Shown here: positions 17,853 through 26,152 of the stretch, piece after piece
Numbering within the stretch: the stretch's first letter is position 1
Layout of the letters: the number at the start of each line of letters is the position of its first letter
Assembly: GCF_025370105.1 (NCBI RefSeq)
Contig: NZ_JANQBK010000011.1
Span: 59,225 to 123,224, forward strand
Length of the DNA stretch: 64,000 nucleotides
Direction of reading: 5' to 3'
DNA from: Sphingomonas hylomeconis
GTDB taxonomy: Bacteria; Pseudomonadota; Alphaproteobacteria; Sphingomonadales; Sphingomonadaceae
The notes under the pieces: model-generated
Told to the model about the DNA's origin: nothing
The model's database searches: none
What the model saw: the letters and a program-made list of their open reading frames with translations, nothing else
Position numbers and translations under genes: made by a program

Positions 17853-19406
17853 ATGGCGGATGCGGGCGTGGTGGTGATCGGGGCGGGGATCGGTGGGCTG
17901 GTCAGCGCCGCACTGCTTGCCGCACAGGGCGAGGAGGTGACCGTGATCGAGGCGCAGCCCGGCCCGGGCGGCAAGCTGCGCGCGCTGACCGTCGACGGCG
18001 CGGCGATCGATGCGGGGCCGACCGTGTTCACGCTGCGCGCCGTGTTCGAGGAAGTCTTCGCCGCCTGTGGCGACTCGCTCGATCGCCACCTGACGATGCG
18101 CCCGGCCACAACGCTGGCGCGCCATGCCTGGGGCAGCGCGACACTCGACCTGTTCGCCGATCCCGCGGCCAGCGAGTCGGCGATCGGCGACCTCGCCGGC
18201 GCGGCCGAGGCGCGCGGCTATCGCGCCTTCCGGGCCGAGGCGAAGCGGCTGTTCGAGGCGCTCGACCAGCCGTTCCTGCGCCATACCAAGCCCGATCCGC
18301 TGACGCTCGGCTGGCGGATGGGCGCGCGCGGCTTTGCCGATTATTGCACGCTCAGGCCCTATACGTCGCTGTGGCACGCGCTTGGCAACTATTTTCGCGA
18401 TCCCAGGCTCAGGCAGTTGTTCGGGCGCTACGCGACCTATTGCGGCTCCTCGCCGCTGCACTGCCCCGCCACGCTGATGCTGATTGCGCATGTCGAGGCG
18501 AGCGGCGTGTGGCTGATCGATGGCGGGATGCATCGCCTGGCAGGCGCGCTGGAACAGCTCGGCCGGCACAACGGCGTGCAGTTTAGCTATGGCTCGCCGG
18601 TACGCACGATCCTGGTCGACCATGGCGGCGCCGCCGGCGTCGAACTGGCCGGCGGCGAGCGCATCGCCGCGTCGGCCGTGATCTGCAACGCCGATCCCAC
18701 CGCGCTCGCCGACGGCCGCTTCGGCGGCGCGGCGCGTGCGGCCGTCTCCGCGGCCCCGCCGGCGCGCCGCTCGCTCGGCGCGCTGGTATGGACCGGGCAT
18801 GCCAAGGCGACCGGCTTTCGGCTCGCGCGGCACAACGTGTTCTTCTCGCCCGATTATCCGACCGAGTTCGCCGCGCTCGCCGCCGGCCGGCTCGCCGCGC
18901 AGCCCAGCGTCTATCTCTGCGCGCAGGACCGCGACGATCACGGCGCCGCTCCCGCCGCGCCCGAACGCGTGCAGATCATCGTCAACGCGCCGCCGATCGG
19001 GGACGGCGCCGGCTTCACCCAACAGGAGATGGCGTCATGTACGAAGCGGATGCTGGACATGGTTTCGCGGGCGGGGCTGTCGCTCGCGCTGGCGCCGTCG
19101 ACGGTGCTGACGACGCCCGCCGACTTCGAGACGCTGTGTCCCTCGACGGGTGGAGCCCTTTATGGACCGGCCTCGCACGGGTGGGCGGCCTCCTTCCGCC
19201 GGCAGGGCAGCCGGACGCGGATCCCTGGGCTCTACTGCGCGGGCGGGAGCACGCACCCCGGCGCGGGCGTCCCGATGGCGGCGCTTTCCGGCCGACTAGC
19301 CGTCGATTGCCTGCGCAGGGACCGCGCTTCGACGTTCGTGTCGATGCCGGGGGCTATGCCTGGTGGTATATCGACGCGACCAGCGATGACGGCGCCCACG
19401 GCCTGA
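17853..19406 (+). CDS. crtD: Methoxyneurosporene dehydrogenase (phytoene desaturase family)
   Basis: CrtD (517 aa) is an FAD-dependent C3,4-desaturase of acyclic carotenoids. The dinucleotide-binding motif GAGIGGLVSAALLAAQG lies at the N-terminus and the C-terminal FAD motif GLYCAGGSTHPGAGVPMAALSG at about 452-473 (GAGVPMAALSG seen directly). I chose the ATG at 17853 because GGAGG lies seven bases upstream; the ATG at 17847 sits directly against that site. The frame runs about 30 residues beyond the usual end and overlaps the start of crtC. The neighbours crtF and crtC support CrtD over CrtI. Confidence 0.92.
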   Translation: MADAGVVVIGAGIGGLVSAALLAAQGEEVTVIEAQPGPGGKLRALTVDGAAIDAGPTVFTLRAVFEEVFAACGDSLDRHLTMRPATTLARHAWGSATLDLFADPAASESAIGDLAGAAEARGYRAFRAEAKRLFEALDQPFLRHTKPDPLTLGWRMGARGFADYCTLRPYTSLWHALGNYFRDPRLRQLFGRYATYCGSSPLHCPATLMLIAHVEASGVWLIDGGMHRLAGALEQLGRHNGVQFSYGSPVRTILVDHGGAAGVELAGGERIAASAVICNADPTALADGRFGGAARAAVSAAPPARRSLGALVWTGHAKATGFRLARHNVFFSPDYPTEFAALAAGRLAAQPSVYLCAQDRDDHGAAPAAPERVQIIVNAPPIGDGAGFTQQEMASCTKRMLDMVSRAGLSLALAPSTVLTTPADFETLCPSTGGALYGPASHGWAASFRRQGSRTRIPGLYCAGGSTHPGAGVPMAALSGRLAVDCLRRDRASTFVSMPGAMPGGISTRPAMTAPTA

Positions 19407-20239
19407 CGATCATCGCCTTTGTCGGCAGTGTCTTTTCCCCATATTACAAGCTCAGCGGGCGGCGGACCCCCGAGAACCACTGCGCGATCAACGTCGCGCT
19501 CACCGGGCCGCGCGGTTCGGCCTGGGCCATGACCGAGCGGCCGGCGCATCGGATGCAGCGCGATGCCGATCATTTCCAGGTCGGCCCGAGCGGCCTGCAC
19601 TGGGATGGCGACACGCTGGTGATCGACATCGCCGAGATATCCGCGCCGTTGCCGTATAAGGTGCGCGGCACGGTGCGCGTCCGGCCGGCGATGATTGGCA
19701 CCACCGCCTTCGCGCTCGATCCCGCCGGGCGGCACCGCTGGCATCCGGTCGCGCCGCGCGCACGGGTCGAGGTCGAGATGACGCATCCAAACCTGCGCTG
19801 GTCGGGCCCGGGCTATTTCGACTCGAATTTCGGCGACGAGCCGCTGGAAGACGGGTTCGACGACTGGCACTGGTCGCGCGCGCACCTCAAGAACGACGTT
19901 GCCGTCCTGTACGAAGGGCGGCGGCGCGACGGGACGCCGTTCGATCTCGCGCTCAAATTCGATGCCCAGGGCCGCTGGCACGATGTGGTCCAGCCCGCGC
20001 CGGCCATGCTGCCGCGCACCGGCTGGCGGATCAAACGCGCGACACGGGCCGATGCCGGCCATGCGGCGCGGGTGATCAAGACCTGGATCGACGCGCCCTT
20101 CTATGCGCGCTCGGCGCTGGCCACGCGCTTGTTCGGCGAGGATGTCCGCGCCGTGCACGAGAGTCTCGCGCTCGGGCGCTTCCGCTCACCGATCGTCCAG
20201 TCGATGCTCCCCTATCGTATGCCCAGAGCGATCTGGTGA
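19307..20239 (+). CDS. crtC: Hydroxyneurosporene synthase / carotenoid 1,2-hydratase
   Basis: CrtC (about 310 aa) adds water across the C1-C2 double bond of acyclic carotenoids. Family motifs are clear: GGYAWWYIDATSDDGAHGLT, FVGSVFSPYY, GPGYFDSNFG and DGFDDWHWSRAHL. The start is uncertain: no ATG or well-placed GTG precedes the conserved region, and the nearest candidate is the TTG at 19307, inside the 3' end of crtD. The overlap with crtD is then about 100 bases, suggesting translational coupling. The 3' end overlaps the convergent small gene downstream of bchO by 54 bases. Confidence 0.88.
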   Translation: MPAQGPRFDVRVDAGGYAWWYIDATSDDGAHGLTIIAFVGSVFSPYYKLSGRRTPENHCAINVALTGPRGSAWAMTERPAHRMQRDADHFQVGPSGLHWDGDTLVIDIAEISAPLPYKVRGTVRVRPAMIGTTAFALDPAGRHRWHPVAPRARVEVEMTHPNLRWSGPGYFDSNFGDEPLEDGFDDWHWSRAHLKNDVAVLYEGRRRDGTPFDLALKFDAQGRWHDVVQPAPAMLPRTGWRIKRATRADAGHAARVIKTWIDAPFYARSALATRLFGEDVRAVHESLALGRFRSPIVQSMLPYRMPRAIW

Positions 20240-20371
20240 CGGGCGTTCCGGTGCATCGCGCGCGCGATCCTTGGCGATCTCGCGATGGACCGAGACGAGC
20301 TGCCACAGGCAGAAGAGGATCACCGGGACGCCGGCAATCGCCAGATCGAACAGGCCCAGATAGTCTTTCAT
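20186..20371 (-). CDS. Small membrane protein coupled to bchO
   Basis: This 61-residue protein has one membrane helix near the N-terminus (about residues 4-27, LFDLAIAGVPVILFCLWQL) followed by a charged, probably cytoplasmic tail (HREIAKDRARD). The ATG overlaps the bchO stop as ATGA, the same spacing used by bchI-bchD-bchO, so it is probably made with them. The last 54 bases overlap the 3' end of crtC on the other strand. I do not recognise a named family. A role next to Mg-chelatase is inferred from position only. Confidence 0.7.
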   Translation of the reverse strand: MKDYLGLFDLAIAGVPVILFCLWQLVSVHREIAKDRARDAPERPSPDRSGHTIGEHRLDDR

Positions 20372-21249
20372 CTCCGCTCCCCGATGAAGTCCCGGATCAG
20401 CGCGACAATCTCTGCCGGTCGCTCCTCGTGCGCAAGATGACCCAGACCGGCGAGCATCTTAAGCCGGCCATTGACGACCAGCGCTGCGGCCGCGGACGCG
20501 GTCGACGGCGGGATCGCGGCATCCGCGTCGCCGTGGATCAGCAGCAGCGGGGTGTGCAGCCGCGGCAGATCGCGTTCGAGCGCGGCCAAATTCCAATCGG
20601 CCATCATACCGAGCGCGCCGGCGCAATGCGCCGAGGTGGCGAACAGGCGCGCATAGCAGCGCACGCCTTCGGCATCGATCCGCGATCCGGTGCTGCGCTG
20701 GAGAAAACGGGCGGCTTCGCCCGGCGTACGCGCGAGCCGGGCGAAAAAGTGCGATGCGAACGGATTGGCGAACAGAGCGCGGGCGAGCGTCGGGAACAGC
20801 TGGGCGGCGAGCCCGGGAAACGGCAGCAAGGCGGCGCTCAGCCCGACGATCGCGTCGGGTGTCGCCATACCATCGAGCGTCAGGCGGAGGGCGAGCGCCG
20901 CGCCGGCGGAATGGCCGACGATCACCGTTGGCGCGAATTGCATCGTGCGCAGCAGATCGGCGATCGCACGCGCCATCGCCGGCATCGACAGGCCACCGAT
21001 CGGGCGGCCGGTCGTGAAGCCGTGGCCGGGCAGGTCGATCGCCACGACGCGGTACTGCGTGGCGAGCAGCGGCGCGATGCCGCGCCAGCTATGCGTCGCA
21101 GCGCCGGTGCCGTGGAGCAGCAGCATGACCGGCGCGTCCTCCGGCCCGAAGGTCTGGACATGCCAGCGCAACCGGCCGGCCGCGACGAAACGGCTGTGCG
21201 CGCGATGCGGCCAGTCGCGCCCGTCGACCGACCAGAGCGGTGCGCTCAT
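20368..21249 (-). CDS. bchO: Alpha/beta hydrolase BchO (Mg-chelatase accessory protein)
   Basis: BchO (293 aa) is an alpha/beta-fold protein found with bchID in purple bacteria; its reaction is not settled. The oxyanion motif LLLHGTGAATHSW lies around residues 42-54, the nucleophile elbow is VGHSAGAAL (about 111-119), and a late histidine is in LAGLGHLAHEE. It is coupled by ATGA overlaps to bchD upstream and to a small membrane-protein gene downstream. The context and length make BchO more likely than a general esterase. Confidence 0.92.
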   Translation of the reverse strand: MSAPLWSVDGRDWPHRAHSRFVAAGRLRWHVQTFGPEDAPVMLLLHGTGAATHSWRGIAPLLATQYRVVAIDLPGHGFTTGRPIGGLSMPAMARAIADLLRTMQFAPTVIVGHSAGAALALRLTLDGMATPDAIVGLSAALLPFPGLAAQLFPTLARALFANPFASHFFARLARTPGEAARFLQRSTGSRIDAEGVRCYARLFATSAHCAGALGMMADWNLAALERDLPRLHTPLLLIHGDADAAIPPSTASAAAALVVNGRLKMLAGLGHLAHEERPAEIVALIRDFIGERR

Positions 21250-22925
21250 CGCGGCTGCACCGCGCGCACCGCGGCGTGCATCGTCGCGGCATCGGCGCGC
21301 GGCAGCGGCAAGTAGCGCGCGCGCATCGCCGTTGCCAGCGCCGCGCCTTCCGGGCCGGGCCGGGCCGAGATGTCGAGGAACGCCGCCTGGACGCCCCCGG
21401 CGCCGATCGCCTTTGCTGCCGCCATCGCGTCCGCCACCGCGGCCGCGCGCACTGCGCGGCCATCGGCAGCGATATTGGCGCGCCCGTCGGTCAGCACCAC
21501 GAGGAACGGCGTGCGCCCACGCGCCCGCGCAGCCTCGGCGAGTTGCTGCGCGGCGCGCAAGCCGGCGGCGAGCGGCGTCCCGCCACCGCCGGGCAGTTCG
21601 GCGAGCGCTCGCCTAGCGCGCACCAGCGAGCGCGTCGGCGGCAGCAGCAGTTCCGCGGTCGTGCCGCGAAACGCGATCAGCGCGACCTGCGCGCGCTTCA
21701 CATAGGCCTCGGCCAGCAACAGCTCGACCGCGCCCTTCGCCTCCGCCAGCCGCGCCAGCGCGGACGAGCCCGAGGCATCGACCGCGAAGATCGTCACTGC
21801 CTCGGCGCGCGTCTCGAAGCGGCGGATGCGCAGATCGTCGCGCCGGATCGCCACGCGCCCCGCGGCGCCGCGCAGTTTCTGCCACGGCGCGGCGGCGCGC
21901 AGCGTGTCGATCAGCGCGAGCCGGCGCCCGCCGCCCGGCAGCCCGGCGCGCGCGCCCATCGGTCGCCCGCGCGCGCCCGATTTGCGCCGCTCCCCCGCGC
22001 CATGCGCAGTGGTGGCGCGACGGTCACGAGCGGTGCCGGCGGCGATCCGCGCGAGCACATCCTTGGGCAAGGCAGCGAGCGTAGCGGCGAGCACGACGTC
22101 CTCGAGGGCAGCGGGGCTGCCCTGCTCCTGCTCGCCGGCATAGTCTTGCGGTGGTGGTGGCGGCGGTTCGGCCGGCGCTTCTTCTGCCGTGGGAAGGCGT
22201 GTCGCACGCGGCGCGAGGACGAGCCGGGCGGCGAGGAGGATATCCTGTTCGGCGATCGCCGCGCGCCCATCCAGCCGCGCCGCCGCCCGCGCCGCCCGCA
22301 GCGCAAAGAGCGGCGCCCGCGCCGTGTCGATGCCCAGCGCCACGGCGATGGCGACCAACGCCGTTACGACCTCCCCGTCATCCCGAATTTGGTCGGGGGT
22401 CCAGGACTCCTCCGGCGCCGCCGCCTGGGGGACTTCGGCTCCCGGACCATGGCCGGAATGACGGTCGTGGGAAAGGTCGATCCAGAATGCCAGCCGCTCC
22501 ATCAGCGCAGCAGGCGACCGCTCCTCCGCCTCGATCCCGTCGTCCAGCGCCACCGTCACGAAGCGCGCATCGCCATCGATCGCCGCCGCCAGCCGCCCCG
22601 CCATTGCGTCCGACAATCGCTCCGCCATCGGCACGATCACCGCGCCGCCATCCGCCTCGGCCAACAGCCCCGCGCGCGACACGGCCGCCCCCCGCGCCAG
22701 CGTCGCCGCCAGATCGATCCCGCCGAGCAGCCGCTCATCGTCGATATGCACCGGCATGCGCTTCACCGACGCCCAGCCGGGCAGCCCCGTGCGCAGTTCG
22801 GCAAGGACGAGATCCCGCGCCTCCCCGCCACCGCGCAGGATCATGCCCCCCAGCCCCGGATCCACCGCGCACAGGCGCGCGGCGAGCAGCGCATCGGCGA
22901 GGCGTTCCTCGCCGACCGCGCTCAC
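21246..22925 (-). CDS. bchD: Magnesium chelatase subunit D
   Basis: BchD (559 aa) couples the BchI ATPase ring to the BchH chelatase. It has an inactive AAA-like N-terminal half, a proline/glycine-rich linker around residues 240-270, and a C-terminal von Willebrand A domain with the metal-binding DASGSS motif. It starts with GTG overlapping the bchI stop (GTGA). Residues about 154-184 are encoded by a 90-base palindromic repeat that keeps the frame, so the AAA-like domain carries a foreign 30-residue insert. Whether this is tolerated or processed cannot be told from sequence. Confidence 0.95.
   Translation of the reverse strand: MSAVGEERLADALLAARLCAVDPGLGGMILRGGGEARDLVLAELRTGLPGWASVKRMPVHIDDERLLGGIDLAATLARGAAVSRAGLLAEADGGAVIVPMAERLSDAMAGRLAAAIDGDARFVTVALDDGIEAEERSPAALMERLAFWIDLSHDRHSGHGPGAEVPQAAAPEESWTPDQIRDDGEVVTALVAIAVALGIDTARAPLFALRAARAAARLDGRAAIAEQDILLAARLVLAPRATRLPTAEEAPAEPPPPPPQDYAGEQEQGSPAALEDVVLAATLAALPKDVLARIAAGTARDRRATTAHGAGERRKSGARGRPMGARAGLPGGGRRLALIDTLRAAAPWQKLRGAAGRVAIRRDDLRIRRFETRAEAVTIFAVDASGSSALARLAEAKGAVELLLAEAYVKRAQVALIAFRGTTAELLLPPTRSLVRARRALAELPGGGGTPLAAGLRAAQQLAEAARARGRTPFLVVLTDGRANIAADGRAVRAAAVADAMAAAKAIGAGGVQAAFLDISARPGPEGAALATAMRARYLPLPRADAATMHAAVRAVQPR
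22375..22464. repeat. 90-bp palindromic repeat inserted in frame within bchD
   Basis: The element starts CCGTCATCCCG and ends CGGAATGACGG. The outer 28 bases of each end are inverted, imperfect copies, and the left arm contains its own hairpin (CCCGA/TCGGG, 22382-22397). It is exactly 90 bases long, equal to 30 codons, and contains no stop in the bchD frame. Its translation (DRHSGHGPGAEV... to ...TPDQIRDDG) is unlike BchD. Similar GTCATCCCGAATTTGGTCGGG sequences normally occur between genes. Confidence 0.85.
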
Positions 22926-23887
22926 GCCGCCAGTTCCTCCAGCGCGCGTTCGATCCGCGCCGTCGAGCCCGTCTCATCGAGCACGGCGCGCCGCAACCGG
23001 TGCCGCAGCGCGAGCGGCGCGACCGCGGAGATCTGCGCCGCGCTGACCACCGCGATGCCGTCCAGCGCCGCCAACGCGCGCGCCGCACGCATCAGCGTGA
23101 GTTCGCCGCGCAAGCCATCCGCGCCGACCGCGATGCACAGCCGTGAGGCAAAGCCGAGCACCGCGTCCGGCATCACCACGCCGGCCAGCGCCGCGCGTCC
23201 GCGCGCAATGCGCCGCACTGTCGCCCGTTCCGCCCGCCCCCACATCTCGGCAAACCCCGCCGGGTCGCGCTCGAACGCGTCGCAGCGTTTCAATATCTCG
23301 ACCCGCTGCGCCAGATCCTGCGGCGTGCGCACCTCGACCGACAGGCCGAACCGGTCGAGCAGTTGCGGCCTGAGCTCGCCTTCCTCCGGGTTGCCGCTGC
23401 CGACCAGCACGAAGCGCGCCGGATGGCGCACGCTCAGCCCCTCGCGCTCGACCACATTCTCGCCCGAGGCAGCGACGTCGAGCAGCAGATCGACGATATG
23501 ATCCTCGAGCAGATTGACCTCGTCGATATAGAGGAACCCGCCATTGGCGCGCGCCAGCAGCCCGGGCTCGAACGCCTTGACCCCCGCCCCCAGCGCGCGC
23601 TCCAGATCGAGCGCGCCGACCACGCGATCCTCGGTCGCGCCTAGGGGCAGATCGACGAACGGCACCGGCACCTTGCCCTTGCGCACCGTGCCGTCCTGAT
23701 AGCCGGCGTCAGCCGCCGCGATCGGCGGCAGCAGCGCGGCCAGCGCGCGCACCGCGGTCGATTTGCCGGTGCCGCGGTCGCCGAACACCATCACCCCACC
23801 GATCCGCGCATCTACCGCTGCGATCAGTAACGCGCGCTTCATCTCGTCCTGGCCGACGATCGCCGAAAAGGGGAAGGACACCCGCAT
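22922..23887 (-). CDS. bchI: Magnesium chelatase ATPase subunit I
   Basis: BchI (321 aa) is the AAA+ ATPase that drives Mg2+ insertion into protoporphyrin IX. It has Walker A GDRGTGKS at residues 36-43, Walker B GFLYIDEVNLLEDH around 113-126, and the sensor region VLVGSGNPEEGELRPQLLDRFG (arginine finger area, SGNPEEGELRPQLLDRF). The start MRVSFPFSAIVGQDEMK fits the family. It heads bchI-bchD-bchO-orf61 and diverges from tspO across a 42-base gap that holds a PpsR-type site. Confidence 0.97.
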   Translation of the reverse strand: MRVSFPFSAIVGQDEMKRALLIAAVDARIGGVMVFGDRGTGKSTAVRALAALLPPIAAADAGYQDGTVRKGKVPVPFVDLPLGATEDRVVGALDLERALGAGVKAFEPGLLARANGGFLYIDEVNLLEDHIVDLLLDVAASGENVVEREGLSVRHPARFVLVGSGNPEEGELRPQLLDRFGLSVEVRTPQDLAQRVEILKRCDAFERDPAGFAEMWGRAERATVRRIARGRAALAGVVMPDAVLGFASRLCIAVGADGLRGELTLMRAARALAALDGIAVVSAAQISAVAPLALRHRLRRAVLDETGSTARIERALEELAA

Positions 23888-23895
23888 CGCCAATG

Positions 23896-23913
23896 TGTAA
23901 CACGCTCTTGACA
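23896..23913. promoter_or_regulatory. PpsR/CrtJ-type operator between bchI and tspO
   Basis: TGTAACACGCTCTTGACA is a perfect TGT-N12-ACA site. It lies eight bases upstream of the bchI ATG and 16 bases upstream of the tspO ATG. Its right end forms TTGACA on the + strand, but no clear -10 follows within the short gap. It suggests that bchIDO and tspO share the cluster's repressor control. Confidence 0.7.
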
Positions 23914-23929
23914 CTCGACAAGATGGACA

Positions 23930-24406
23930 ATGCACATGTGGATACCGATCGCCGTAGCCGGAGGCACAGCGCTGCTGCTCGGCGCGCTGGGCGGGCTGAT
24001 GACGCCGATCGGGCCGTGGTATCGCGACCTCCGCAAGCCCCGGCTGCAGCCGCCCAACTGGCTGTTCGGCCCGGCCTGGACGGTGATCCTCGCACTTGCC
24101 GCCTGGTCGGCCGTGCTCGCCTGGGGCGCCGCGCCGGACGATGCGGCGCACACCCGCGTGATCATCCTGTTCGCGGTCAACGCTGTGTGCCACGCCTTGT
24201 GGAGCCCGCTCTTCTTCCGCGCGCGCCGGCCCGATTGGGCGCTGGTCGAGGTCGTCTTCCTCTGGGCCTCGCTGGTCGCCCTGGTCGTCGGGCTGTGGCC
24301 GATTTCGCCCACTGCCAGCCTGCTGATCCTGCCCTATCTGTTGTGGGTCAGCTTCGCCGCCTGGCTCAACAGCGCGATCGTGCGGCTCAACCGGCCGTTT
24401 GCCTGA
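23930..24406 (+). CDS. tspO: TspO/MBR family tryptophan-rich sensory protein
   Basis: This 158-residue protein has five membrane helices and the family motifs WYRDLRKPRLQPPNWLFGPAW (residues 29-49; PPNWLFGPAW seen) and NAVCHALWSPLFF. In Rhodobacter sphaeroides TspO (CrtK) is an outer-membrane tetrapyrrole-binding regulator that lowers photosynthesis gene expression under oxygen. Its place next to bchI and a shared PpsR-type site fits that role. ATGs at 23930 and 23936 are both possible starts. Confidence 0.92.
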   Translation: MHMWIPIAVAGGTALLLGALGGLMTPIGPWYRDLRKPRLQPPNWLFGPAWTVILALAAWSAVLAWGAAPDDAAHTRVIILFAVNAVCHALWSPLFFRARRPDWALVEVVFLWASLVALVVGLWPISPTASLLILPYLLWVSFAAWLNSAIVRLNRPFA

Positions 24407-24412
24407 CGCGAA

Positions 24413-24441
24413 TTGGCAGCGAGGACGGATCGGCGTATAGT
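24413..24441 (+). promoter_or_regulatory. Sigma-70-like promoter before the DUF2189 gene
   Basis: TTGGCA at 24413-24418 and TATAGT at 24436-24441 are separated by 17 bases, a good match to sigma-70 spacing. A GGAGAGAG Shine-Dalgarno sequence follows just before the ATG at 24490. It is one of few clear housekeeping-type promoters in this GC-rich window. Confidence 0.6.
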
Positions 24442-24489
24442 GGCGCCACATAAAAAGGAAGATCGCACGCATTCACCCGGAGAGAGATC

Positions 24490-25287
24490 ATGGCCACGCT
24501 TCAGCACACCGCCTATACCGCCGACACGGAACTCCCCGAGATCCGCAAGATCAGCGTCAGCGACCTGAACTGGGCCCTGGCCGAAGGGTGGAAGGACTTT
24601 CTCGACAAGCGCGGCGACCTGATCGTCATCGGCCTGCTCTATCCTATCATCTGCCTGGTCGCCGCGGTGGTGACGTTCAACGATCCGCTGCTACCGCTAT
24701 TCTTCCCGCTCGTCGCCGGCCTGTCGATCCTCGGCCCCGCCGCCGCCTCGGGCTTCTACGAACTGGCGCGGCGCCGCGAGGAAGGGCGGGATTCGAGCTG
24801 GTGGCATTTCCTCGATCCGCTCAACGGCCGCAGCCGCCTGCCGCTGGCGATGCTCACCGGCGGGCTGGCTGCGCTGATGGTCGGCTGGCTGGTCGTCGCC
24901 TATGCGATCTACGACCTCACCTTCGGGGCGACCGCGCCGCTGCAGATCGGCGATGTGTTCGGGCGGCTGTTCACCACCGAGGCGGGCTGGACGCTGATCG
25001 TGCTCGGCAATCTCGCCGGCGCGCCGTTCGCCATCGCCACGCTGGTGTTCGCGCTGGTGTCGTTCCCAATGGTGGTCGATCGCCCGGTCGAGGCCGGGCT
25101 CGCGGTGCGCACGTCGCTTGCCGCGGCCCGCAAGAATCCGCGCGAAGTGTTCGGCTGGGGCTGGCGCGTCGCCGGCCTGCTGCTGCTCGGGCTGCTGCCG
25201 GCGGCGATCGGCCTGGCGGTGGTCCTGCCATGGCTCGGCTATGCCACCTGGCATCTCTACACCCGGCTGGTGGTCCGCACCGCGTAG
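24490..25287 (+). CDS. DUF2189 family multi-pass membrane protein
   Basis: This 265-residue protein of the DUF2189 family begins with a soluble N-terminus (IRKISVSDLNWALAEGWKDF) and then has about six membrane segments in three pairs. A conserved-looking GPAAASGFYELARRREEG stretch lies around residues 80-97. The family has no known function. It has its own promoter-like sequence and Shine-Dalgarno, and converges on the GH16 gene. It marks the right end of the photosynthesis cluster. Confidence 0.85.
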   Translation: MATLQHTAYTADTELPEIRKISVSDLNWALAEGWKDFLDKRGDLIVIGLLYPIICLVAAVVTFNDPLLPLFFPLVAGLSILGPAAASGFYELARRREEGRDSSWWHFLDPLNGRSRLPLAMLTGGLAALMVGWLVVAYAIYDLTFGATAPLQIGDVFGRLFTTEAGWTLIVLGNLAGAPFAIATLVFALVSFPMVVDRPVEAGLAVRTSLAAARKNPREVFGWGWRVAGLLLLGLLPAAIGLAVVLPWLGYATWHLYTRLVVRTA

Positions 25288-25292
25288 CGCGT

Positions 25293-25323
25293 CGGCGGCA
25301 GCCCGCGCCCCGGCGGGCCGCCG
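25293..25323. terminator. GC-rich hairpin between convergent genes
   Basis: CGGCGGC (25293-25299) pairs with GCCGCCG (25317-25323), and CCCGC with GCGGG can extend the stem inward. It lies in the 43-base gap between the DUF2189 gene and the GH16 gene, which converge. There is no T-run, so intrinsic termination would be weak; it may instead protect 3' ends. Confidence 0.35.
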
Positions 25324-25330
25324 CACATGC

Positions 25331-26152
25331 TCAGGGCGTATCCCAGATGCGCACGTAATCCACGTCCATCCGCTGCGGCAGCGCGGCATCGTCGATGCCC
25401 TTGGCGCCGCCCCAGTCGCCGCCGATCGCCAGGTTGAGGATCAGGCGGAAATCCTTGTCGAACGGCCAGGCGCCCTGGCCGCCCGGCTGATCGTTGCGCA
25501 CGCGCATATAGGCGCGATCGTCGACGCCGATGGTGATCGCATCGGCGCGCCAGTCGAGCTGGTAGCGATGAAAGGCGGTGCAGGCGGTCGGCACGGTGAC
25601 CTGCGCGCCGCGCTGCGTGCCCTTCACATGGTTGAACAAGCCGCTGTGCAGCGTCCCGTGCACCACATTGGCGTCGTGCCCGACCATTTCCATGATGTCG
25701 ATCTCGCCCTGTTCGGGCCAGGTGCCGCCATCGGGCAGCATCCAGATCGCCGGCCAGGTGCCGCGCGCGCACGGCAGCTTGGCGCGGATTTCGTAGAAGC
25801 CGTAGCGCGAGGCGCGGGTCGCGACCAGCTTGGCCGAGCTATAGCCCTGCCCGCCCCAGTCGGGCAGCGTCGACAGCGCCTCGCGGCGCGCCTCGATCAC
25901 CAGCGCGCCGCGCTCCAGCCGCGTGTTCTCGGGCCGCGCCTTGGCGTAATATTGCTTCTCGTGATTGAACCAGCCGGTCTTGTTGTGCTTCGTGTCGAAC
26001 TGCCATTTCGCGGGGTCGACCGCCTTGCCGTCGAACTCGTCGGCCCAGCGCGGCGCGCCGGTCGGCGCGGCCATCGGCGCATCGACCGCGACATTGGTCG
26101 CGCCCAGCGTCTGCGCCTGCAGCAGCGCGACGAGCAGCACCGCGGCGCTCAT
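25331..26152 (-). CDS. Glycoside hydrolase family 16 protein (beta-glucanase)
   Basis: This 273-residue secreted enzyme probably cleaves beta-1,3- or mixed-linkage glucans. A short hydrophobic signal (AAVLLVALLQAQTLG) is followed by the GH16 domain: WADEFDGKAVDPAKW near the start, WPAIWMLP, and the catalytic EIDIMEMVG (about residues 146-154) with nucleophile and acid/base glutamates in the ExDxxE pattern. The ATG overlaps the stop of the upstream sugar permease by four bases, so both form an operon that releases and imports sugars. Confidence 0.9.
   Translation of the reverse strand: MSAAVLLVALLQAQTLGATNVAVDAPMAAPTGAPRWADEFDGKAVDPAKWQFDTKHNKTGWFNHEKQYYAKARPENTRLERGALVIEARREALSTLPDWGGQGYSSAKLVATRASRYGFYEIRAKLPCARGTWPAIWMLPDGGTWPEQGEIDIMEMVGHDANVVHGTLHSGLFNHVKGTQRGAQVTVPTACTAFHRYQLDWRADAITIGVDDRAYMRVRNDQPGGQGAWPFDKDFRLILNLAIGGDWGGAKGIDDAALPQRMDVDYVRIWDTP

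Noticed and set aside
21240..23501. A 753-codon open frame on the + strand across bchD and bchI
   Set aside because: It is opposite well-conserved bchD/bchI and has an Arg/Gln-rich composition typical of a shadow frame.
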